A model generated the notes under the pieces. It ran no database searches, was not told the origin of the DNA, and saw only the letters and a program-made list of their open reading frames with translations. Shown piece by piece: positions 17,536 through 26,047 of a stretch of DNA of 64,000 bases (position 1 is the stretch's first letter; each line of letters opens with the position of its first letter). Source of the DNA: Corynebacterium sp. p3-SID1056 (GTDB lineage Bacteria; Actinomycetota; Actinomycetes; Mycobacteriales; Mycobacteriaceae). Made by a program: the position numbers and the translations under genes. Location: NCBI RefSeq assembly GCF_025152525.1, contig NZ_JALXXL010000004.1:148130-212129 (forward strand), written 5' to 3'.

Positions 17536-20178
17536 GTGACTGATCAAAAACGCCTTCTGCTCATCGACGGACACTCCATGGCCTTCCGAGCCTTCTACGC
17601 GCTGCCGGCGGAAAACTTCTCCACCACGGGCGGCCAGCATACGAATGCGGTCTACGGCTTCCTCTCCATGTTTGCCAACATCCTCGCCGACGAGGCGCCA
17701 ACGCACGTCGCAGTGGCCTTCGACGTGGGGCGCAAGACCTTCCGCACGGAGCGCTTCCCGGAGTACAAGGCGCAGCGCGAGTCCGCGCCGCCGGAATTTA
17801 AGGGCCAGGTGCCGATTATCGAGGACGTACTCCACAGCCTCGGCATCGTCACGCTGTCGAAGGAAAATTTCGAGGCTGACGATATCGTCGCCACACTGGT
17901 CACGCAGGCACGCGGCGACTTCGAGATCGTCATCGTCACCGGTGACCGCGACTACCTGCAGCTTGTCGACGCCACCACCACCGTCCTCTACCCAACCCGC
18001 GGCGTGTCCACGCTCACCCGATTTACGCCGGAGGAAGTCGAGCGCAAGTACGGGCTCACCCCCGTGCAGTACCCGGACTACGCGGCGCTGCGCGGCGACC
18101 CTTCGGACAACCTGCCGAGCGTGCCGAAGGTGGGGGAGAAGACCGCGACGAAGTGGATCGTCAAATACGGTTCGCTGGCGGAGCTAGTCGCGCACGCCGA
18201 CGAGATCAAGGGCGTGGCGGGCAACAACTTCCGCGAGCGCATCGAGCAGGTGCAGCTCAACCGCGAACTCACCCAAATGGTCACTGACGTCGAGCTGCCC
18301 GTCGGCCCGGAAGACCTGGAGCTCAAGACTGCCGACGTGAGCGAGGTGTCCAAGGCCTTCGACGACCTGCAGTTCGGGGCCAACCTGCGCGAGCGCGTAC
18401 TCGCCGCTGTGCCCACCGACGGCGAGGACGCGAGTGCGCAGCCGCCAGTGGAGCTGCCGGAGGTGGAGGTGGCCGACGAGCCGCTCGACACTTGGCTCAA
18501 GGCGCGCCGCGGCGAGGGCCTCGCCCTCTACCTGTCCGGTACGGCGGTACCGGCGGGTGGTGATGTGACGGGTCTGGGGATCGTCGATAAGCAGCGGCAC
18601 GGCATCCAGCGCGACACCGCGGACCTTTCCCCGGCCGAGGACGCGGCGCTCAAGGAATGGCTGGAATCGACAGACCCGAAATACTGCCACGATGCGAAGG
18701 CGGCCTACCACATGCTGCGCGGGCGCGAGATCACGCTGCGCGGCATCGCGCACGACACGGCGATCGCGGCCTACCTGCTGCGGCCCGGGCAGCGCACCTA
18801 CGGGCTGGCGGACGTCTACCAGCGCCACCTGCAGCGCCAGCTCACCGTCGGCGGCGACCAGTTAAGCCTGCTCGGCGACACCTCGCTTCTCGACGCCGCC
18901 GCTGCCGTCCTTGAACTCGCCGAAGCGCTCACCGCGCAGCTGCGCGAGATCGACGAGTACGAGCTCTACGCTGACCTCGAACTGCCGCTGGTAACGATCC
19001 TCGCCGAGATGGAGCACACCGGCATCGCCGTCGACCGCGACGTGCTCGAGGCACAGCGCAAGGACTGTGCCGACAAAGTCGCACAGGTTGAAGAGAAGGC
19101 CCGCGCGCTTGTCGACGAGCCCGACCTGAACCTGTCCAGCCCAAAGCAGCTGTCTGTCGTGCTCTTTGACAAGCTTGCGCTGCCGAAGACGAAGAAGACG
19201 AAGACCGGGTATTCGACGGCCGCGGCCGAGATCGAATCGCTGGCCGAGAAGCATCCGCACGAATTCCTTGACTACCTGCTGCTGCACCGCGAGTACCAAA
19301 AGATGAAGTCTACGATTGAGGGCCTCATTAAAGCGGTGCGCGACGACGGGCGCATCCACACCACTTTCAACCAGACCGTCGCCTCGACCGGTCGCTTAAG
19401 CTCTGCGGACCCGAACCTGCAAAATATCCCGGTGCGCACCGACGCCGGGCGCGAAATCCGCTCGGCGTTTACCGTGGGGAAGGGCTACGAGTGCCTGTTG
19501 ACGGCGGACTACTCGCAAATCGAAATGCGCGTGATGGCGCACCTCTCCCGCGACGAAGGGCTGATCGAGGCCTACAAAGCGGGGGAGGACCTGCACAACT
19601 TCGTCGGGTCCCGCGTCTTTGACGTGCCGATCGATGACGTCACCCCGGAGCTGCGCCGCCGCGTCAAGGCGATGAGCTACGGCCTGGTCTACGGGCTTTC
19701 CGCCTACGGGCTGTCGAACCAGCTCGGTATTTCGGCGGGCGAGGCGAAGCAGATCATGGAAAGCTACTTCGAGCGCTTCGGCGGAGTGAAACGCTACCTG
19801 GACGAGGTGGTCGAGCAGGCGCGCCGCGACGGCTACACGTCCACTGTGTTCGGCCGGCGCCGCTACCTGCCGGAGCTCAACAGCGATAATCGGGTGGCGC
19901 GCGAGAACGCCGAGCGAGCCGCGTTGAACGCGCCGATCCAGGGCACTGCGGCCGACATTATTAAGGTGGCCATGGTGCGCGTCGACCGCGAGCTGGAAAG
20001 CTACGACTCGCGGGTGCTGCTGCAGGTCCACGATGAGCTGGTGGTGGAAGTCGCCGAGGGCGAGCTCGACGCGGTGCGCGCTATTGTCGAGCGGGAGATG
20101 GACGAGGCGATCACGCTGCGCGTCCCGCTCGAGGTGTCCGCAGGCACTGGCACGAACTGGAACGAAGCGGCCCACTAG
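17536..20178 (+). CDS. polA: DNA polymerase I
   Basis: This 880-residue protein fills gaps and removes primers. It has an N-terminal 5'-nuclease (about 1-300; LLLIDGHSMAFRAFYALP, VTGDRDYLQLVD, GDPSDNLPSVPKVGEKTA), a middle domain where the exonuclease D-x-E motif is missing (LALYLSGTAVPAGGDVTG), and a family A polymerase domain with motif A DYSQIEMR near 657, motif B RRRVKAMSYGLVYG near 707, and motif C VHDELV near 831. Proofreading is therefore probably absent, as in mycobacterial PolA. The start is GTG 17536, with TAGACT ending 8 nt upstream. It carries an 11-mer repeat at 18582. Confidence 0.97.
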   Translation: MTDQKRLLLIDGHSMAFRAFYALPAENFSTTGGQHTNAVYGFLSMFANILADEAPTHVAVAFDVGRKTFRTERFPEYKAQRESAPPEFKGQVPIIEDVLHSLGIVTLSKENFEADDIVATLVTQARGDFEIVIVTGDRDYLQLVDATTTVLYPTRGVSTLTRFTPEEVERKYGLTPVQYPDYAALRGDPSDNLPSVPKVGEKTATKWIVKYGSLAELVAHADEIKGVAGNNFRERIEQVQLNRELTQMVTDVELPVGPEDLELKTADVSEVSKAFDDLQFGANLRERVLAAVPTDGEDASAQPPVELPEVEVADEPLDTWLKARRGEGLALYLSGTAVPAGGDVTGLGIVDKQRHGIQRDTADLSPAEDAALKEWLESTDPKYCHDAKAAYHMLRGREITLRGIAHDTAIAAYLLRPGQRTYGLADVYQRHLQRQLTVGGDQLSLLGDTSLLDAAAAVLELAEALTAQLREIDEYELYADLELPLVTILAEMEHTGIAVDRDVLEAQRKDCADKVAQVEEKARALVDEPDLNLSSPKQLSVVLFDKLALPKTKKTKTGYSTAAAEIESLAEKHPHEFLDYLLLHREYQKMKSTIEGLIKAVRDDGRIHTTFNQTVASTGRLSSADPNLQNIPVRTDAGREIRSAFTVGKGYECLLTADYSQIEMRVMAHLSRDEGLIEAYKAGEDLHNFVGSRVFDVPIDDVTPELRRRVKAMSYGLVYGLSAYGLSNQLGISAGEAKQIMESYFERFGGVKRYLDEVVEQARRDGYTSTVFGRRRYLPELNSDNRVARENAERAALNAPIQGTAADIIKVAMVRVDRELESYDSRVLLQVHDELVVEVAEGELDAVRAIVEREMDEAITLRVPLEVSAGTGTNWNEAAH

Positions 20179-20663
20179 CGCGCAATCTCTGGCCGTCGGA
20201 GGGCGCGGGGCATTGCTTATGCACCCGGCCCCGCGCCCCCCTCCGATACAACGGGGGAGGGCCGTGTGCCCGTCCCCCGCCCGTAGCTCTTCCTAGTGCG
20301 GAAGAACTACGCCCCCGCCCCCTTGGTGAGGTATCCCCCAATACCTCGGTGATCTTCCCTTTTCTTTTATTACCCCCGGTGGGAAGAGGTTCTCGGCGTG
20401 GCGTTTGTTCGCCGCTTCGAAAACCAAGGTCGACTTTAACAGTTCGTGAGCATGCTGACAGCGGACGTTCACCGGAGCTTCAGTCATGAGGCATCTTTTA
20501 TATTTTTCGGCAGATTTCACGATATGGGATTCCCGTGACCTGCGACACTCTCGCGCGGCCGAAATGGTCGAATTTGAAGTCCGCATTTAGCGCCTATGTT
20601 CCCAAACCTTTCACTTACCCCATGCGGGGGCGTGTCGGTTTTCCTGGACCGCGACACAGTGTG
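20179..20663. other. 485-bp non-coding interval between polA and methyltransferase gene
   Basis: Three hairpins follow polA. CGGAGGGCGCGGGGC (20197-20211) pairs with 20228-20245 with a 3-nt bulge. GGGGGA...TCCCCC (about 20253-20278) has an inner GGGC/GCCC stem. GAGGTAT/ATACCTC (perfect 7 bp, 6-nt loop, about 20329-20348) is followed by a T-rich run. The first two lack T tracts. The rest contains an AT-rich patch near 20495-20510 with TATAAA on the minus strand, 9 nt before an ATG (20487) of a possible 64-codon reading frame. That frame uses several rare codons at its end and matches no family I know, so I do not call it a gene. Confidence 0.5.
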
Positions 20664-21401
20664 CTAAGTCGCGCGGGTGGAGAAAATCGCGGTGCCCGGG
20701 AACACCGCGCCGCGCGCGGGCGACCACTGCCCCCAGGTGGTGTCGAGGTTGGCCGGCCAGGTGGGCTCGGTGACGTCGAGAAGCGAAAAGCCCGCGCCGC
20801 GCAGCGCGCGCACCCAATCGCCGAAGGTGCGGTGGTATTCCGCATAGGTGAGCTCGCCGTGGGCGTCGCGCTCCTCGTAGGCGCGGTCGAAGTAGCTGAT
20901 GGCGGCCGTGAAAACCTCCGGGTCGTCGGGAAAGACCCAGCGCATCGGGTGAGTGACGCTGAAGACGAAACGGCCGCCGGGACGCAGCACCCGGTGAATC
21001 TCGGCCAGTGCGACATCGAGCTCAGCCACGAAGGGAAGCGCACCGAACGCGGAGAAGGCGATGTCGAAGGCGTTGTCTCGGTAGGGGATCGCCAACACGT
21101 CGGCTTGGCTCAGCGGCAGGCTGGGGTTCGCGCGCGAGAGCATGCCGGCGGAAATGTCAAAGCCGGTAGCAAGGCGCGCACCCTGCTTGCTCAGCCACTC
21201 AGTGCAGGCGGCTGAGCCGCAACCGACTTCGAGGATGGAGGAACCGGAGACGTCGCCAAGCAGGCGCGCGTCGGCTTCGTGGAGCATCTCCGGGCACCAA
21301 TAGAAGCTGGACAGATACACGGCGTGGTCGGCGTGGTAGCGCGGCGCGTCGGCGTCCCAAAAGCGACGGTTGGCTTGCGAGGCGGTACGGCTTTCGCGCA
21401 T
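20664..21401 (-). CDS. Class I SAM-dependent methyltransferase
   Basis: This 245-residue protein has motif I ILEVGCGSAACTEWLSKQG, motif II GFDISAGML, ADVLAIPYRDNAFDIAFSAFGALPFV and motif VI HRVLRPGGRFVFSVTHPMRWV. The HPMRW segment is shared with a group of small-molecule methyltransferases common in Actinobacteria; the substrate is unknown. ATG 21401 is preceded by AAAGG. It is divergent from rpsA, with about 230 bp between the start codons. Confidence 0.88.
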   Translation of the reverse strand: MRESRTASQANRRFWDADAPRYHADHAVYLSSFYWCPEMLHEADARLLGDVSGSSILEVGCGSAACTEWLSKQGARLATGFDISAGMLSRANPSLPLSQADVLAIPYRDNAFDIAFSAFGALPFVAELDVALAEIHRVLRPGGRFVFSVTHPMRWVFPDDPEVFTAAISYFDRAYEERDAHGELTYAEYHRTFGDWVRALRGAGFSLLDVTEPTWPANLDTTWGQWSPARGAVFPGTAIFSTRAT

Positions 21402-21480
21402 GGGGCCTTTCGGGGTTGGGGAAGCGGCGGTGACGTGCGTATATGATTTGCCCGCGCAGGTGTCAAGCACTAGTGTGTTT

Positions 21481-21592
21481 GGGGCGTATCGCAGTATCGG
21501 GGCGACACCAGCCGTAATAGGAGGGCTCGGGTCGATCCTCGCGCGAGATCCACCCTGAAGTCAAACACATGTGGGTGCGAGAGATACGCCCC
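21481..21592 (+). promoter_or_regulatory. rpsA 5' leader with long-range inverted repeat
   Basis: GGGGCGTATC (21481-21490) and GATACGCCCC (21583-21592) are a perfect 10-bp inverted repeat 92 nt apart in the region before rpsA. A -10-like TATGAT at 21442-21447 would place both arms in the mRNA leader. Base pairing would enclose a domain ending 43 nt before the ATG, as expected for an autoregulatory leader; this role is inferred. Confidence 0.4.
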
Positions 21593-21635
21593 TGTCCAAT
21601 CACGATCTCCTATTCAATTCGGAGCACATACACTT

Positions 21636-23099
21636 ATGCGCACTACTAACGCACCGCAGGTAGCCATCAACGACATCGGTGGCCCTGAGGAATTTCTCGC
21701 TGCAGTCGACGCCACCATCAAGTACTTCAATGATGGCGACATCGTCAGCGGCAAGGTGGTCAAGGTTGACCACGACGAGGTTCTGCTTGACATCGGGTAC
21801 AAGACCGAAGGTGTCATCCCGACCCGCGAACTGTCCATCAAGCACGACGTCGACCCGGACGATGTGGTCGAGGTCGGCGACGAGATCGACGCGCTTGTCC
21901 TGACCAAGGAGGACAAGGAAGGCCGCCTCATCCTGTCCAAGAAGCGTGCTCAGTACGAGCGTGCTTGGGGCACCATCGAGGAGCTGCAGAACAACGACCA
22001 GCCGGTTACCGGTACGGTCATCGAGGTTGTCAAGGGCGGCCTCATTCTGGACATCGGGCTGCGCGGCTTCCTGCCGGCATCCCTGGTTGAGATGCGTCGC
22101 GTCCGCGACCTGGAGCCGTACATCGGCCAGGAGCTCGAGGCGAAGATCATCGAGCTGGACAAGCACCGCAACAACGTCGTCCTGTCCCGCCGCGCGTACC
22201 TGGAGGAGACCCAGTCCGCGGTTCGCTCCGACTTCCTGCACCAGCTGCAGAAGGGCCAGGTGCGCAAGGGTGTCGTGTCCTCCATCGTCAACTTCGGCGC
22301 CTTCGTCGATCTCGGCGGTGTCGACGGCCTGGTCCACGTGTCCGAGCTGTCCTGGAAGCACATTGACCACCCGTCCGAGGTTGTCACCGTTGGCGACGAG
22401 GTCACCGTCGAGGTGCTCGACGTCGATCTCGACCGCGAGCGCGTCTCCCTGTCGCTGAAGGCGACCCAGGAGGATCCGTGGCGCGTCTTCGCCCGCACCC
22501 ACGCTGTGGGCCAGATCGTGCCGGGCAAGGTCACCAAGCTCGTTCCCTTCGGTGCGTTCGTGCGCGTCGAGGAGGGCATCGAGGGCCTCGTCCACATCTC
22601 CGAGCTGGCACAGCGCCACGTCGAGGTGCCGGACCAGGTTGTCAACGTCGGCGAAGAGGTCATGGTCAAGGTCATCGACATCGATCTGGACCGTCGCCGC
22701 ATCTCCCTGTCGCTCAAGCAGGCTGACGAGGACTTCACCGAGGAGTTCGATCCGTCCCGCTACGGCATGGCCGACTCCTACGACGAGCAGGGCAACTACA
22801 TCTTCCCGGAGGGCTTCGACCCGGAGACCAACGAGTGGATGGAAGGCTACGACGAGGCTCGCCAGGAGTGGGAGGCACGCTACGCCGAGGCAGAGCGTCG
22901 CCACCAGGCACACGCCGCCCAGGTGGAGCGTCACCGCGCCGCTGCCGCAGAGGCCGCGGACCAGGCAGCAGACCAGGCAAACTACTCTTCCGACTCCAGC
23001 GCTGCAGCTCCGGCAGCCGATTCGGCAGAGTCGTCCATGGGCTCCCTGGCTTCCGATGAGCAACTCGCCGCACTGCGCGACAAGCTCACCGGCAACTAA
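21636..23099 (+). CDS. rpsA: 30S ribosomal protein S1
   Basis: This 487-residue protein has four S1 RNA-binding domains: about residues 35-105 (IVSGKVVKVDHDEVLLDIGYKTEG), 123-190 (VTGTVIEVVKGGLILDIG), 208-277 (RKGVVSSIVNFGAFVDLGG) and 295-365 (VPGKVTKLVPFGAFVRVEEG). They are followed by an acidic, Ala/Gln-rich, probably disordered C-terminus. Four domains instead of the six in E. coli is normal for Actinobacteria. Codon use is biased towards GC-ending codons, as expected for high expression. A strong terminator follows. Confidence 0.97.
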   Translation: MRTTNAPQVAINDIGGPEEFLAAVDATIKYFNDGDIVSGKVVKVDHDEVLLDIGYKTEGVIPTRELSIKHDVDPDDVVEVGDEIDALVLTKEDKEGRLILSKKRAQYERAWGTIEELQNNDQPVTGTVIEVVKGGLILDIGLRGFLPASLVEMRRVRDLEPYIGQELEAKIIELDKHRNNVVLSRRAYLEETQSAVRSDFLHQLQKGQVRKGVVSSIVNFGAFVDLGGVDGLVHVSELSWKHIDHPSEVVTVGDEVTVEVLDVDLDRERVSLSLKATQEDPWRVFARTHAVGQIVPGKVTKLVPFGAFVRVEEGIEGLVHISELAQRHVEVPDQVVNVGEEVMVKVIDIDLDRRRISLSLKQADEDFTEEFDPSRYGMADSYDEQGNYIFPEGFDPETNEWMEGYDEARQEWEARYAEAERRHQAHAAQVERHRAAAAEAADQAADQANYSSDSSAAAPAADSAESSMGSLASDEQLAALRDKLTGN

Positions 23100-23109
23100 G
23101 TTCGCTTAG

Positions 23110-23158
23110 AAAAGGCCCGCGCTGATGTCGCTTAGCGACGTTCGGCGCGGGCCCTTTT
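23110..23158 (+). terminator. Rho-independent terminator of rpsA
   Basis: A long stem forms between AAAAGGCCCGCGCTGA (23110-23125) and 23142-23158, with one wobble and one extra C, capped by GTCGC/GCGAC. It ends in CCCTTTTGTG. It lies between the rpsA stop and coaE. Confidence 0.85.
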
Positions 23159-23177
23159 GTGTTCTATCATCGGCTCT

Positions 23178-23786
23178 ATGTACATGATCGGACTCACCGG
23201 CGGCATCGGTAGCGGCAAATCCACCGTCGCCGAGATGCTGCGCTCCCACGGCTTTCCAGTAGTCGACGCCGACCAGATCGCCCGCGACATCATGGAACCG
23301 GGCTCGCCGGTGCTGGATGAGGTCGCCGCCGAGTTTGGCGCGGATCTCATCGGCGAAGACGGGACGCTCGACCGGGCTGGATTGGCCAGTCGTGCCTTCG
23401 CCTCCGAGGACGCGACACAAAAGCTCAATGCCATCACGCATCCCGCAATTCGAAAGGAGTCCGAGCGCCGTTTCGCAGCGCTGGCTCAGGCGGGTGAGAA
23501 GGCTGCAGTCTACGACATGCCGCTGCTCATCGAGCTTGGCATGCACAAATCCATGGACTTGACCGTGGTGGTGGACGTGGATGCAGAAGAGCGTGTGCGC
23601 CGGCTCGTCGCAAAGCGCGGCCTCGACGCAGCGGATGCGCGAAACCGGATCGAGCGACAGATCCCGGACGCAGAGCGTCGCGCTGCTGCAGACGTGATCT
23701 TGGATAACAATGGCACGCGCGAGGAGCTAGAACCGCAGGTTGATGCGCTCGTCGCCACGATTACCAACATATTGCTTGGTGTTTAA
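23178..23786 (+). CDS. coaE: Dephospho-CoA kinase
   Basis: This 202-residue kinase phosphorylates dephospho-CoA, the last step of CoA synthesis; coaD in the same window performs the step before it. The P-loop GLTGGIGSGKST lies at residues 5-16, followed by VVDADQIARDIMEPGSP, the lid/substrate region HPAIRKESERR and DMPLLIELG. ATG 23178 is preceded by TATCAT with a 7-nt gap, consistent with leaderless transcription. The length is normal for the bacterial core enzyme, without the extra C-terminal domain found in some actinobacteria. Confidence 0.96.
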   Translation: MYMIGLTGGIGSGKSTVAEMLRSHGFPVVDADQIARDIMEPGSPVLDEVAAEFGADLIGEDGTLDRAGLASRAFASEDATQKLNAITHPAIRKESERRFAALAQAGEKAAVYDMPLLIELGMHKSMDLTVVVDVDAEERVRRLVAKRGLDAADARNRIERQIPDAERRAAADVILDNNGTREELEPQVDALVATITNILLGV

Positions 23787-23843
23787 CCACTGTTTGCTTT
23801 GCCGACAACCTCGGTAAACTTCACTGCCTTAGATTCGTTACTC

Positions 23844-24278
23844 ATGGGTACGTGGAACTATGGGCCGTTTGACAACGATCACGCGCGCGATGCCGTGCGC
23901 GCGCTCGCAGATGGCACGTTCAATATGGATAAGTTCCGCTTCCAATGCCGGGAATTACCCCTCGACTCCGCGCAGGCGGAAGTGGTGATCGCGCTTGTCG
24001 CCGTGCTGAACGGGCACCTGCCCTCGGAGGAATTTCGGGAGGCCCTGGCCTTCGAGTTTTCCTTCCGCGACCGCCGCTGGCTCGAGCAACACGTGCGGGA
24101 GCTGCTGAACTCTCACGACTCAGATCTCTACGAGCAGTGGCGCGAGGCCGGCGAACTGGAAGAGTGGCTTACGGCCACACGGCGCGTGACCGGCCTGAGC
24201 GGACCGTCGACCCCTAGCCTTCGAGCTCGCCGCAGAATTGCCAAAGCAGCTCGGAAGCGCGCGCAAGGTGAGCTATGA
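23844..24278 (+). CDS. DUF4259 domain protein
   Basis: This 144-residue protein starts MGTWNYGPFDNDHARDAVRALADG, which matches the DUF4259 pattern (MG-W-x-G-F-NDxAxD). The domain fills about residues 1-110, and a basic tail follows (SLRARRRIAKAARKRAQGEL). The function is unknown. The ATG at 23844 fits the family N-terminus better than an upstream TTG. The 3' end runs 65 nt into the end of the convergent acyltransferase gene, so either the tail is real and overlapping or an ancestral stop was lost. Confidence 0.75.
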   Translation: MGTWNYGPFDNDHARDAVRALADGTFNMDKFRFQCRELPLDSAQAEVVIALVAVLNGHLPSEEFREALAFEFSFRDRRWLEQHVRELLNSHDSDLYEQWREAGELEEWLTATRRVTGLSGPSTPSLRARRRIAKAARKRAQGEL

Positions 24279-25992
24279 ACGCTTGGGCATCCTGCGCGGT
24301 GTCGGCGTTGTAGGACACGCAGTACTCGGTGGCGTTCGCGAGTGGGGTGTAGTTGATGCCAAACCCCTCTGACATCGTCGGCGCGAAGCTATAGCGGACG
24401 ATCTGTTCAGCGCTGCCGACGGAGGTCGTAGACAGGAAGTCTTTGCGCGCGGCGTTGACAACGGCATCGGTGAAAAACGCAGCGCCAGGTGTGTCGGGAT
24501 CCTGGGCCTCGAGGTGCTCCAGCATCTGGAGGTGGCGGTCGAAACCGTTGCCGGATTTGCAGCGCTTCACCCATGCCCTGTGCGCTTCAGCGGCTGCGAC
24601 CAACTGCTCGCGAGTGGCGCTGCCAGCGACGAGGTTGCTCGCGAATGTGGCAGCCTCCGGGGTGAGCGCGCGCAGACACTCGGTCCGGCCGGCACGGTAT
24701 TCTCGCATGTCTACCGCTTCGTACACGGCGCGGACGCGGCCGTACGTGAGCTGTTGCGCGATCGTCATAATGAGCTGGGCGCTCGCGTCCCGGCTGAATT
24801 TGAAGGGCAGATCCGCAGGCTGTGCGATGTCTACGGTGTGCAGCGTTGCCGTGTAGGGCGCGGCCTGCGCGGCGCAGGCGTCGGCGCGATCGCGGAGCTT
24901 GCGCGCAAGGGCGTCGTCGACATCCCAGGACAGCTCCTCGGCTGTGTGTTCGCCGAGGGCAGAGGACTCCTGGACCTCGACCGTCTGCATACGCGCGACC
25001 GCGGTGACCAAGGTGCCGCCGTCTTGGCAGGAGTGCTCGACGTGCACTGCGGTCCAATCGGAGTCCAGTCCCAGCTGGTAGCTTAGGGGTTTGTAGACCC
25101 AGGCGCCGCGGGGGCGGAAGGCGTGGTCGGCAAGCAGCTCAGCATCCGAACGATCCTCGGTATTGAGCAAGTCGACGGTAAACAGGAAGTCGCTCAGCCG
25201 TTGGTAGGTGCGCGGGTTGCGCTCGACAAGCCCGGCGAGCTCGTCGGTAAGCTGCGCGGAGCCGGTGAGTGAGGCCGCGTTGAAGTCGGTGCCCGAGGGG
25301 GCTTCGGTGCGCGCGGCGGTGGTGAGGATTTCGTGGAGATTCGCTGCGAGGAAGTCGCGCGGGGCGACGTTGCCTGCTTCGTCACTGATGGGCAGCGCGA
25401 AGAGTCGGCCGTCGACGAAGACGCCGATTTCGCGGTGGGCCACAGGCTGCGTGCACACTACGATCTCGTCCATTTCCGGGTGCGGGTGGCGTAGCCCGCC
25501 GTTGAAGACGAACCATTGGTTGAGCGTGATGCGGTTGCCGCGTGCGTCGACATCTTCGGGCAGCGTTTCGCCCGCCGCCTGCAGGTGGACCGCCGCGATG
25601 CGCTGAATGGCCTCGGCCACGCGCTGCATCCCGGTGGCCTCTCCGGGGAAGGGGGCGAGTTGGAATCCGACGTTGGTGCTCAGCTGAAGCGGCTCGCGAA
25701 CAGTGAGGTAGCCCTCGTACCACTCGTCATGCAGCCAGTTTGTGCCTTCTTGCTCGCGGGAGGCGGCACGTGTGCGCAACGCGGCGTCGAGAAGCGGGCC
25801 CTGGCTCTGCGCGAAGTCCTCGATCACGCGGGAGGCGTGGGCTTGCTGCTCGGCATCAAGGACCGCGGACAACGCGGTGCTGTACTCGTTGAGCGTCTGC
25901 TCGAGTGGGGGCAGCGGCAGCGGTTTGAGATCGACGGTGGCGGGGTGAGGGGAAAGGGAGTGGGCACCACGGGTGTGCTGGGTTTCGGGCAC
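24214..25992 (-). CDS. Choline/carnitine O-acyltransferase family protein
   Basis: This 592-residue protein keeps the marks of the carnitine/choline acyltransferase family. These are LPLPPLEQTLNEYSTAL near the N-terminus, HDEWYEGYL, the catalytic-His motif VEHSCQDGG (His near residue 320), the GRTECLRALT carnitine-site motif (usually RTE-x-IR), GNGFDRHL, LSTTSVGS and GFGINYTP. Such enzymes move acyl groups between CoA and carnitine or choline. I chose GTG 25992 because AGGAAG lies 9 nt upstream; TTG 26022 would add 10 residues. It is the last gene of a six-gene same-strand run with a peptide-type ABC importer (55-nt gap). The acyl acceptor is not known. Confidence 0.88.
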   Translation of the reverse strand: MPETQHTRGAHSLSPHPATVDLKPLPLPPLEQTLNEYSTALSAVLDAEQQAHASRVIEDFAQSQGPLLDAALRTRAASREQEGTNWLHDEWYEGYLTVREPLQLSTNVGFQLAPFPGEATGMQRVAEAIQRIAAVHLQAAGETLPEDVDARGNRITLNQWFVFNGGLRHPHPEMDEIVVCTQPVAHREIGVFVDGRLFALPISDEAGNVAPRDFLAANLHEILTTAARTEAPSGTDFNAASLTGSAQLTDELAGLVERNPRTYQRLSDFLFTVDLLNTEDRSDAELLADHAFRPRGAWVYKPLSYQLGLDSDWTAVHVEHSCQDGGTLVTAVARMQTVEVQESSALGEHTAEELSWDVDDALARKLRDRADACAAQAAPYTATLHTVDIAQPADLPFKFSRDASAQLIMTIAQQLTYGRVRAVYEAVDMREYRAGRTECLRALTPEAATFASNLVAGSATREQLVAAAEAHRAWVKRCKSGNGFDRHLQMLEHLEAQDPDTPGAAFFTDAVVNAARKDFLSTTSVGSAEQIVRYSFAPTMSEGFGINYTPLANATEYCVSYNADTAQDAQAFIAHLARASELLWQFCGELEG

Positions 25993-26047
25993 GGCTGCTC
26001 GCTTCCTTGGGCTGGTGGGCAATGATATCCACCAGCCTAGCGAGTCG

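Noticed and set aside
17232..17543. Plus-strand open frame of 103 codons across marR start, tRNA and polA start
   Set aside because: It runs antisense through the tRNA and its terminator and has no recognisable protein pattern; the frame is incidental.
20293..20487. Possible 64-codon gene on the minus strand after polA
   Set aside because: A promoter-like TATAAA precedes it, but the 3' half uses rare codons (ATA, AGA), overlaps the hairpins and matches no family; kept only as part of the non-coding interval.
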